Assembly (NCBI GenBank): GCA_933207985.1
Contig: OW240920.1
Coordinates: forward strand, 150,959,726-151,023,725
DNA length: 64,000 nt
Direction of reading: 5' to 3'
Source: Pelobates cultripes
Taxonomy: Eukaryota; Chordata; Amphibia; Anura; Pelobatidae
The notes below the pieces were generated by a model that was not told where the DNA came from, made no database searches, and worked only from the letters and a program-made list of their open reading frames with translations. The position numbers and the translations under genes were made by a program. Shown here in pieces: positions 22,667-32,277 of the stretch. Each line of letters opens with the position of its first letter. Positions within the stretch are counted from its first letter, which is position 1.

Positions 22667-23224
22667 CAGCAAAGCCATTGGGTAAGTAGCCTTTTTGTGT
22701 CTTATTGACGCTGATTGTCTATGACCCCTTTTGGTTCAGTAAGTCTGTATCCATTAGATAGGAAAGGTGTAAGGACTTTAATTATATTGAGACTGTAAAT
22801 AGGTCTCCGGTTTATTAGACATTTGGTCTAAATATATAGGGGTTCTTGGTAACCCAGGTTAGCATCTAAGATAGATACAGGGTATCTCAAGTAGATACAG
22901 GTTTTTGAGACCATAAGAGGTCTCCGGTTTATTATAGGGTTTTGGTAACCCAGGTTAGTATCTAAGATAGATACAGGGTATCTCAGGTAGATACAGGTTT
23001 TCAGACCATAAGAGGTCTCCGGTTTATTAAGACTATAGGTGTTCTGAGGAGCACGGTTTATAGATCTATAAGTATACCCCAAACTTCTCTTTCTCCCAGT
23101 CACCTTTGTTTGTCTTAAGTGTTCTTTGTGGGTGATTGTCTATATTGGGGGACACACTTTGGTAAGTTAGTAGTGTGTCCGCCCTGAGTCAGCAGTATGG
23201 GAAATGTGAGTTCAGGTCCTGAGT

Positions 23225-23230
<6 letters not shown>
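22667..23230 (+). pseudogene. leader and truncated Gag start of the retroviral-type element
   Basis: The leader contains tandem copies of a segment of about 110-120 bp (22800-23060) built on aggtctccggtttatta and ggtaacccaggtta. At 23199 an ATG opens MGNVSSGPE and then meets a stop. MGxxxS at a Gag start is the usual N-myristoylation signal. Nothing of gag beyond this survives: a (TA)n run and the opposing Gypsy element follow. It is an old, truncated copy. Confidence 0.55.
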
Positions 23231-23277
<47 letters not shown>

Positions 23278-23292
23278 TCCAATATATATATA
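23227..23292. repeat. (TA)n microsatellite
   Basis: A run of TA dinucleotides, interrupted once near 23277, at the junction of the retroviral-type leader (plus) and the reverse transcriptase of Gypsy element B (minus). The IYIYIY tail of the minus frame is this run. Confidence 0.95.
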
Positions 23293-23299
23293 TGGCTCC

Positions 23300-24085
23300 A
23301 ATATGTCGCAGGTGGTCTGACCAGGTCTGGCTATAGATGGCGATATCATCCAGGTATGCACATGCATACTCCTGAAACCCATCCAGTAGCTGATCCACCA
23401 TCCGTTGAAAGGTAGCCGGAGCGTTTTTCATCTCGAATGGCATGACGCGAAACTGATACAAGCCAAACGGGGTGACAAACGCCGACTTGGGGATGGCATC
23501 CTCGGCTAGTGGAATCTGCCAGTACCCTTTGCATAAATCTATTGTAGTAAGGTACTGGCCTCGTGCCATTTTGTCTAGCAGATCGTCTATCCGGGGCATC
23601 GGGTAGACATCAGACACTGTTTTGTCATTTAGCCTCCGGTAGTCTACACAAAAGCGTGTTGTGCCGTCCTTCTTGGGTACCAGCACTACCGGCGATACCC
23701 AAGGGCTATCGGAATGTTCAATAACCCCTAGCTGCAACATTTCCTCAATTTCCTTCCTCATATGTTCCCTGACCTCTTCTGGGATACGGTATGGGGTCTG
23801 CCGCATAGGTAGTTGTCCGGGGGTCTCAACTCGGTGAGTAGCTAGCGGGGTGTACCCTGGTAAATTGGAGAAAGTGGCTCCCTTAGCCGCGATTAACTCC
23901 TGTACCTGGGCATGCTCCTGAGGACATGGCCGCTCCCCCAGCTGAACACCTGTGGAGGCCTCTGCCTGATCTTCCCGCTCTAATAAGTCAGGTAGCGGAA
24001 GATTCTCCTGATCCTCAGAGGCTGAAGCGCATATCGCCGCCACGTCCTCTATCCTCTCATGGTAGGGTTTGAGCATATTCACGTG
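23300..24085 (-). pseudogene. reverse transcriptase of Gypsy element B (5' part)
   Basis: The open frame runs from the integrase tail into RT: ATHRVETPGQLPMRQTPYRI, then SPVVLVPKKDGTTRFCVDYR, TIDLCKGYWQIPL (first catalytic Asp), TPFGLYQFRVMPFEMKNAPA and AYLDDIAIYS, with YLDD at about 23340. The frame is open up to the (TA)n run, where the connection domain and RNase H are lost. The start of this frame carries integrase tail sequence, showing that integrase precedes RT. Confidence 0.9.
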
Positions 24086-24885
24086 GAGCATGCGTCTCTT
24101 CCCTGTCCCTGAGCAGGGGCCAATCACATAGGTGGTGTCACATCTCTGTTCCACCACCTGGTATGAAGGTTTTTAACATTTGTTTGAGGGTTCCATTGAA
24201 CCTCTCACATAGCCCATTAGTCTGAGGATGATACGGGGAGCTAAGTAGGGATTTTATTTGGCAGACATGCCATAGCTGTTGCGTTAGTTCAGCAGTGAAC
24301 TGAGTACCTCTGTCAGATAGAATCTCCCGAGGGAATCCTACCCGACAGAAAACCTGTACTAAGGTGTTAGCTACGGTGTCTGCCTGAATATTGGATAGAG
24401 GGACTGCCTCTGGGTGGCGTGTAGCGTAGTCCACCACGGTAAGAATATATCTCTTTCCGGATGGGCTGGGGGTGGCGAGTGGCCCTACTAGGTCGATGGC
24501 TACCCGGCTATAATGGGCATGTTCACGAGGTGTGCCTTAGGGTGGACCCTCTGTTGCCTACCCTTTGGCAGACCTCACACGTGTTACAGTATGTTCACAC
24601 ATCTGCATGTACCCCGGGCAAGAAGAGGGTATGGGTGATACGTTTGAGGGTACGGGTTACCGCTAAATGTCCGGCTAATGGGATATCATGACCCACCCGG
24701 AGTATATGTCGTCTATACTTGCGTGGAATGACCAGCTGTCTCCTATGGTTCCCTTTCTTTTCAGTATGTCTGTATAGTCTGCCTTGCTCCCATGCGAATG
24801 TCTCGTGGTCTGACCCCCCCAGTCCCTGTATCGGCTTTCTCCCTATACTTCTGAAGGGTCTGGTCAGTTTTAGTTTCAGCCTCAA
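24086..24885 (-). pseudogene. integrase of Gypsy element B, frameshifted
   Basis: The H2C2 finger is split: RKYRRHILRVGHDIPLAGHL gives the two His, and YCNTCEVCQRVG in a shifted frame (about 24560-24600) the Cys. The core then gives VDYATRHPEAVPLSN, ILSDRGTQFTAELTQQLWH and SPYHPQTNGLCERFNGTLKQ, with the second Asp and the Glu of DD35E visible. The tail ends VEQRCDTTYVIGPCSGTGKR and MLHVNMLKPYHER. Frameshifts near 24600 and 24150 make it non-functional. Confidence 0.9.
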
Positions 24886-25303
24886 AGGCTGCAGGGTTAT
24901 CCCAGGGTAATGGTGAAGGGTAATGAGTCACAGTCGGTGTTGGTCTTATCTGAGTCTCCCGCACTGGTGAAGGGTCTCGAGTCCTTCCGGCTTGCGACCG
25001 GGTAGTGACAGGATGCGCCTCCCAGTTGTAGGAAGGAGCATAAGCAGAAGTCATGGGTTCCAGGTCGTTTCCCAGTAAAACCTCAGCTGGCAAATTATCC
25101 ATAATTCCCACCCTCACAAGTCCTTTCCCCGCACCCCAATCCAAATGTACTTGAGCTGTGGGTAGCTTGTAAATGTCCCCTCCAGCCACCCTGACAGCAA
25201 CAGTGTCCATAGAGCACTTATGTGCTGGGACCAGTTGGCCTTGTACTAGGGTGATAATGGCCCCGGTGTCTCTCAACCCCTGAGTGGGGCGGCCCTCCAG
25301 CAA
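24886..25303 (-). pseudogene. aspartic protease of Gypsy element B
   Basis: The frame reads EGRPTQGLRDTGAIITLVQG (DTGA catalytic loop) and later [20 protein letters not shown]. It matches the protease of element A position by position. It continues into a linker rich in Thr/Pro and then integrase, without an RT in between. Confidence 0.85.
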
Positions 25304-26473
25304 TATCTCCTGTCTGTGGTGTTGCCGGTTGTCATTCGCGGCATATACGGGATTGGCTTCATGTAGGGGTCCCAGATATTCTTCTAGAGGGCATTCCTGT
25401 TCAATACAGAAAGCACGAGCTGGGCGATTATTTCCCGAGGGGGATGTATTGTAATTCCTCGAGGAGATGCCACGGCTGCTTGCATTTGTAGCAGGTGGTT
25501 CGGGAGCGCTCCTGGGTGTAGTGGCTGGGTGGTCCGGCGTACCAAGTAGGTCCTGCCGGCACAGTCGTACGAAACTCCGTTCATGGGCTTGGTCGGTACG
25601 TGTCCCTTGGTTCGGTGCGAGTTACTGTTCGGGAGCTGTTAGAGTCCTGTATCCGAGCGTCCTGGTGTTCATCAGCCAGTCTCGCTGCTTCGTTGAGATT
25701 GCTCGGCCTTCGATCTTTTAACCATTCTCTGTCTTTTTGCTCAAGTCCCTCATAAAAATGCTCCAACAAAAACAATTCCAGAACTTCGGCTGCTGTGACT
25801 GCTCGACACCCGTTAATCCAGCTGCTCTCTGCATTCGGTGTGCCCATTCGGCATGGGTATCATTCGTTTTCTTTTTGGTGTCACGGAATTGCCTGCGGTA
25901 AGTGTCGGGGGTTACCGCCCTTTAATAGGGTGTCTTTGACGAGCGTGTATTGAGCCACTTCCTCGGTGCTAAGAGTCCTGAAAGCCTCCATTGCAGAGCC
26001 AGGATACGCGGCCAAGCTGTTGTGGGGATTTGATGCAGGGCACATTGCCGCTCAAAATCGGTTAAAAATTTGTCAATCCCCATCTCGTTTTCCACGAACG
26101 GCTTGACTGCCGCGAACGGGATCTTCGGTTGCCCCGCCAATTCTGTGGAGCTGCTGTGTGCATCGCTGGTGGTTCGGTTTTCATGCGGAGCTCATGTGCT
26201 CGGGTTCTTTCGATATCCGCCTCTGCTTCCGCCATCAGCTGTTTCACTAGTTCCACGGAAGGGTTCGGCCCGTATAGGGGGAGTCTTTCCCCTGACAATC
26301 CTTGTCTTTTCATCATTGGGTAGTATCGTGGGTTCTGCCATGGTGAAGCTCTGATCCATCTCGGTTAGGTCAGCAATCAACTCTCTCCTTGGTCGGTTGC
26401 TCGCATTCCCACCTCGGCTCTCGAGTAAATCTTTCAACGTGGTGCCTTTCAACTTGTCGTAATTGCTCTGCAT
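25304..26473 (-). pseudogene. gag of Gypsy element B, frameshifted
   Basis: The start at 26473 reads MQSNYDKLKGTTLKDLLESR, parallel to element A. The capsid-like part follows in at least three frames (26316-26062, 26140-25922, 25847-25581; [40 protein letters not shown]). A knuckle-like CYKCKQPWHL (CX2CX4H) is readable near 25470 in another frame. Several frameshifts break it. Confidence 0.8.
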
Positions 26474-26526
26474 CCATTCTGTACCTCTCTTAGGAATTCC
26501 AGGATGATCCCGCCGCTGCCACCAAT
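26474..26526 (-). other. leader and primer binding site of Gypsy element B
   Basis: Minus-strand sequence ttggtggcagcggcgggat lies directly before gag and after the LTR end. It shares the TGGTGGCAG start with element A. Confidence 0.55.
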
Positions 26527-26952
26527 TGTTACGATTGCCTCCGGTCTAGCAGGAGGTTGGATCGCTTGGCTATCCTGGTTCCCGAAGTCAGAGAGTCGAA
26601 CGAGGTTCCAATTAGTAGAAACCTGTAAATATAGAATATCCCACTAGCTATGGTAAGGCTAGGATTCCCAGATCCCTACAACACGAATCGAGGCTGCGAG
26701 TTGAGGGTAAAACAAACTGAGTTTAATGACACACAAGCATGGCAATTTATGCAAGTCCTCAGGTCCAGGGACATATGGACCTGATGGGATACAGGTACAA
26801 TGTAACCAGTCAACCAATCACAATACAATGTATCTTTCAAACTAGTACCCGCCCAGCTTGGAGATAATGAGGCCAACGGTTATACAATCTAATTATCTCC
26901 AAGCGTCCCAAAAGACCATGCTTTATTGTGCCCGAGAAAAACAGTGTAAAAC
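26527..26952 (-). mobile_element. 5' LTR of Gypsy element B, inner part
   Basis: The LTR portion next to gag of element B. It contains promoter-like and untranslated sequence without coding capacity. It is interrupted at 26953 by the hAT element; the rest resumes at 29493. Confidence 0.6.
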
Positions 26953-26960
26953 GACATAAC

Positions 26961-29484
26961 CAGGCCCGGACTGGCCATCGGGCACACCGGGCAAATGCCC
27001 GGTGGGCCGCGGTGGCCATGGGCCGAGGCCGGCAGGGCAGGTCCCAGGATCTCCCCTGCCGGTCTATGCAGGGCCGGCGCTATCCGAGCGCCGGCCCCGC
27101 TGTGTTCCATGAATGGCCGGTGAGGAGATCAAAGATCTCCCTCACCGGCCCACATGTGCTCAAACGCGGCCGCCGGCAGGGAGAGAGGGAGGGAGCCAGC
27201 CGCCAGGAGAGAGGACCCGGCGGAGCTCTAACTTGCAGCTCCGCCGGGTTTCTCTCGCGAGATCCGGACCGTTGCTATGGCAACCGGCCGGGTCTCGCGA
27301 GAGTGAACTCTAGCCCCAAAGGGCTAGAGTTCACTAACCACGAGGACCACCAGGGATGGCTGGCAGGAGCACGACCCCCCCCACCCTTCCAGACTACAGG
27401 TAAGAATAGAGGGGGTGGGGGGGGATATAATGTATTTATTATTAGTATTTATTAGTATGTATTTATTTTTATTATTTATTATTAGTATTTCTTATTAGTA
27501 TTTATTTTTATTATTTATTATTAGTATTTATTAGTATGTATTTATTTTTATTATTTATTATTAGTATTTATTATTATGTATTTATTATTATTTATTATTA
27601 TGTATTTATTTTTATTATTTATTATTATTATTTATTATTATGTATTTATTTTTATTTTTTAGTAAAACATTAATAGTTCCATTTACCTGCCTCCCCCAAT
27701 ACAAAATCCTGGCAAACACACCCAGCACCCTAACACATACACAGCACCCTAACACCAGCACCCTAACATTGACACAGCACCCTAACATTGACACAGCACC
27801 CTAACATTGACACAGCACCCTAACACACACACAGCACCATAGCACTCACACAGCACCCTAACACCAGCACCCTAACACCAGCACCCTAATATTGACACAG
27901 CACCCCAACACACACACAGCACCCTAACACCAGCACCCTAACATTGACACAGCACCCTAACACTCACACAGCACCCTAACACCAGCAACCTAACATTGAC
28001 ACAGCACCCTAACACCAGCACCCTAACATTGACACAGCACCCTAACACACACCGAGCACCCTAAAACCAGCACCCTAACATTGACACAGCACCCTAACAC
28101 ACACACAGCACCCTAACACTCACACAGCACCCTAACACCAGCACCCTAACATTGACACAGCACCCTAACACACACACAGCACCCTAACACCAGCACCCTA
28201 ACATTGACTCTGCACCCTAACACACACACAGCACCCTAACACCAGCACCCTAACATTGACACAGAACCCTAACACACACACAGCACCCTAAAACCAGCAC
28301 CCTAACATTGACACAGCACCCTAACACACACACAGCACCCTAACACCAGCACCCTAACATTGACACAGAACCCTAACACACACAGCACCCTAACACCAGC
28401 ACCCTAACATTGACACAGAAGCCTAACACACACAGCACCCTTGACACAGCACCCTAACACCAGCACCCTAACATTGACACATCACCCTAACACACACACA
28501 GCACCCTAACATTACACAGCACCCTAACACACACACAGCACCCTAACACCAGCACCCTAACATTGACACAGAACCCTAACACACACACAGCACCCTAACA
28601 CCAGCACCCCAACACACACATAGCACCCTAATACCAGCACCCTAACATTGACACATCACCCTAACACACACACAGCACCCTAACACACACATAGCACCCT
28701 AACACTCACACAGCACCCTAAAACACACACAGCACCCTAACACCAGCACCCTAACATTGACACAGCACCCTAACACACACACACACAGCATCCTAACACC
28801 AGCACCCTAACATTGACACAGCACCCTAACACATACAGCAACCTAGCACACACACACACACACACATCACCCTCAAATACACAGCACCCTCAAATACACA
28901 GAACCCTCGCACAGTGCCCTCACACACAGCACCCTCCCACACACATACTGCACCCTCCCACACACACTATACTCCTCACAAATGCACACTACACCCCTCA
29001 CACACACAGCACCCCCAAACACACTGCACCACTCACAAACTCACTAGATCTCCTATACGCACTCCTGAGTCCTTCAAACACACACTAGATCCCCTACACA
29101 CAGACGCTGCACCACTTACACACACACTACATTTCTGACATACACACTCAGGATCCCCTATGAACACACTAGATATCCTTTAAGCAAACACATAGTGTCT
29201 CCATAAATGGGATACAGTGAGTATTCCAATTATGGAAACCCCTGAGACAAGTTTCAAGCAAACACAATGCAAGCATGTTATTAAATTTGCTTGCGCTGTG
29301 CAGATAAAATACAGGGCCCTTTTCTCATGCCCTGGAAGAGCATTGAACCAACATGCTCACTTTGAGATGGGGCATGCTTGTCATTGGGGATGACAAAACA
29401 CACCCTATCTGGTCCCGCCCCCTTTTCAGTGGGCCGCTGTAATTAAAAATGCCCGGGCCGAATTTTTTCCCCAGTCCGGCCCTG
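26961..29484. mobile_element. non-autonomous hAT element, 2.5 kb, with 8-bp target duplication
   Basis: Terminal inverted repeats CAGGCCCGGACTGG and CCAGTCCGGCCCTG (complementary but for one base). Flanking duplication gacataac at 26953-26960 and 29485-29492, a perfect 8 bp as is typical for hAT. Inside: GC-rich hairpins (27030-27340), a TTATTA-rich run (27430-27660), a large minisatellite (27690-28860) and a CA-rich tail (28840-29150). No transposase reading frame, so it was mobilised in trans. It lies inside the LTR of Gypsy element B and is therefore younger than that insertion. Confidence 0.95.
27690..28860. repeat. CACAGCACCCTAACA minisatellite inside the hAT element
   Basis: A tandem array of a 14-18-bp core (acagcaccctaac) arranged in longer units of about 50 bp that alternate attgac-, accagc- and acacac-type spacers. 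The CCCTAA core resembles the telomere hexamer but the spacing does not. Confidence 0.9.
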
Positions 29485-29492
29485 GACATAAC

Positions 29493-30180
29493 TTTGGCAT
29501 TTTATATACAATATAGTTCATTCCATGAATCGTTCGGTAGGTCAGATCTGGGGACATCCAACATACGAATTGCACACAGATCCCACGAACAGAACGGGAG
29601 GTTTCTGCTATAGAAATATTGTTCGGCAGTTTAATTGTGAACTCCTGATGGCGGCCATGTTTTTAGGTCTGGCAATGGACAGCGGGATCTCCACTCCGTA
29701 CTTATGGATCGGAGGTCGGGTACACAGTCACACGAATTCCCGCTATCAGTCTGGTTGTCCCGACCGTTCGGGATACAAACGTCGACCGCCCTGAAGAGGT
29801 ACTTAACCTGCGGTTAAGCGCAAGATGAACATTTTAATCGGTGCCTCACGCCAGAACGTAGGTGGTCCCCCATTCGTGAGTCTTTCGGTAGTTTCCCTTC
29901 GGAGAATGGTATACAAATGGGGGAGTCCCCTGAGGCGTCAATTAGTTTGTGGTTAACCGCAGGCGGCAACGCCTTGTGCGGTTAATGAACGGCACACTCC
30001 GCTTGCAGGGGGGTCGGCCATTTAATACTTCGAGGGGTGACGAGGTTAAGTGGCGGCACACGCCAAAAGCTGGGTGGTTCATCGTTCGTACTGACGAATG
30101 AAGCTTTATAATAGTTCGTGTAATCCATTCGTATGGTCTGCAAGCCAGTATAATAGGGTTTTTTACCGAAAAGAGTCAGG
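29493..30180 (-). mobile_element. LTR of Gypsy element B, outer part
   Basis: It continues the LTR after the hAT element. The ttcggta, ttcgtactgacgaatg and gcggttaa motifs give it the same style of sequence as the other Gypsy LTRs here. Its outer end lies before the 48-bp repeat starting near 30205. Exact end uncertain. Confidence 0.5.
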
Positions 30181-30204
30181 TTATAACAATAGAATGAGTT
30201 CTTG

Positions 30205-30770
30205 TAACAGACACATTACTGGGAGTATTATTGCTGTGTGGCTCTGTTATACACACAGCCACATTACTGGGAGTATTATTGGAACTCTGTTATACACCCA
30301 GACACATTACTGGGAGTATTATTGCTGTGGAGCTCTGTTACACACTCAGACACATTACTGAGAGTATTATTGCTGTGGGGCTCTGTTACACACATTACTG
30401 GGAGTATTATTGCTGTGGAGCTCTGTTATACACTCAGACCCATTACTGGGAGTATTATTGCTGTGGAGCTCTGTTACAAACTAAGACACATTACTGAGAG
30501 TATTATTGCTGTGGAGCTCTGTTACACACTCAGACACATTACTGGGAGTATTATTGCTGTGGGGCTCTGTTATACACTCAGACACATTACTGGGAGTATT
30601 ATTGCTGTGGGGCTCTGTTATACACTCAGACACATTACTGAGAGTATTATTGCTGTGGGGCTCTGTTATACTCATTACTGGGAGTATTATTGCTGTGGAG
30701 CTCTGTTATACACATTACTGGGAGTATTATTGCTGTGGAGCTCTGTTACACACTCACACACATTACCTGG
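30205..30770. repeat. 48-bp minisatellite
   Basis: About twelve copies of a 48-bp unit beginning attactgggagtattattgc and ending acactcagacac; some copies lack about 20 bp. The unit is 16 codons, which keeps frames such as HYWEYYCCGALLHTQT open. This is not evidence of a gene. Confidence 0.9.
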
Positions 30771-31185
30771 GAGGTGTTTATGAAGGGAGAAGCTATACGT
30801 TGGTCTATATGATTCTCACAGGATTATTTACTAAAGTGAGAATTCAAAGTAAATTTGCAATTTAAGGTCCGAGTAGCCGATATGAATACATAGTATCGTT
30901 AAAGATTGTTTCAAGCTTGGCAATTTTCACCTTAAATTTGAAAATCATCTTGAATTCTCAGTTTAAGTATAACCCGGTGATTATATTAAGTTTAAATCCA
31001 TTGGTGCTAGCTGGCCCTGCAACAGCATTCAATCCTGTTCTAGAACCAGCTTCCTGCTGACTGGGCACTGACACAGCAACCACCTCAATGCCCAATTATT
31101 CACAGACACAAAGATCTGTTGTATCCTGGACCTATCTGTCCTCCTGCAGTGTATCATTACCCTAAGAACTGCTCTATCTTGTCTC
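30771..31185. other. unassigned spacer
   Basis: No recognised feature between two minisatellites. Confidence 0.35.
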
Positions 31186-31189
31186 TTCC

Positions 31190-31960
31190 TGCCCTCCTCG
31201 GGTAATTACCTGGCACTGAGTTATTATCCAGAGATCTGCTGTATCCTTCTGTCCTCCTGGGGTAATTACCTGGCACTGAGTTTTTATCCAGAGATCTGCT
31301 GTATCCTTCTGTCCTCCTGGGGTAATTACCTGGCACTGAGTTATTATCCAGAGATCTGCTGTATCCTGTATCCCTCTGTCCCCCTGGGGTAATTACCTGG
31401 CACCGAGTTATTATCCAGAGATCTGCTGTATCCTTCTGTCCTCCTGGGGTAATTACCTGGCACTGAGTTTTTATCCAGAGATCTGCTGTATCCTTCTGTC
31501 CTCCTGGGGTAATTACCTGGCACTGAGTTATTATCCAGAGATCTGTATCCTTCTGTCCTCCTGGGGTAATTACCTGGCACTGAGTTATTATCCAGAGATC
31601 TGCTGTATCCTGTATCCCTCTGTCCCCCTGGGGTAATTACCTGGCACCGAGTTATTATCCAGAGATCTGCTGTATCCTTCTGTCCTCCTAGGGTAATTAC
31701 CTGGCACTGAGTTATTATCCAGAGATCTGTTGTATCCTGTATCCCTCTGTCCCCCTGGGGTAATAACCTGGCACTGAGTTATTATCCAGAGATCTGCTGT
31801 ATCCTTCTGTCCTCCTTGAAGGACCTGGCACTGAGTTTTTATCCAGAGATCTGCTGTATCCCTCTGTCCTCCTGGGGTAATTACCTGGCACTGAGTTATT
31901 ATCCAGAGATCTGCTGTATCCTGTATCCCTTCTGACCTCCTGAAGTATCCCTTGCACTGT
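31190..31960. repeat. 60-bp minisatellite
   Basis: About twelve copies of a 60-bp unit containing taattacctggcactgagtt and ccagagatctgctgtatcct. Some copies carry an extra gtatcctgtatccctctgtc variant. It ends less than 200 bp before the DNase start codon and may lie in its promoter region. Confidence 0.9.
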
Positions 31961-32139
31961 GCGATTGCCTATTTATTGTCTGTTTCCTGTATCTGAGGTG
32001 ACAGTATCTGCTACATTGTCCCATGGCCCAGTGCTCTATCAGTATACTGTAGTGAACTGCAGACAACTCTCGTTAATAGTGATGTTCGTGGTCCTTTATG
32101 AATAAAAAACGGATGATACATTTATATTACAATTTGCAA

Positions 32140-32277
32140 ATGGAGGTTCCCACTCTGTTCCTCTTACTGTCCTTTGCTGAAATTACTGCAGCTGCCTTCA
32201 AAATATGTGCCTTTAATATCAAAAGTTTTGGAGAAGCAAAAGCATCAAACAGAAAAGTGATGAGCAGTTTGGTAAAG
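32140..32277 (+). CDS. dnase1l1: DNase exon 1 (signal peptide and AFN motif)
   Basis: Encodes the signal peptide and FKICAFNIKSFGEAKASNRK, ending SSLVK in phase 0 at AAAG|GTGGGT. Confidence 0.88.

Noticed and set aside
26928..27455. 175-codon frame in GC-rich DNA
   Set aside because: Lies in the hairpin-rich end of the hAT element; Arg/Gly-rich with no transposase motif.
30238..30783. 181-codon frame with a 16-residue repeat
   Set aside because: The 48-bp unit is a multiple of three, so frames stay open by chance; opposite-strand frames are open too.
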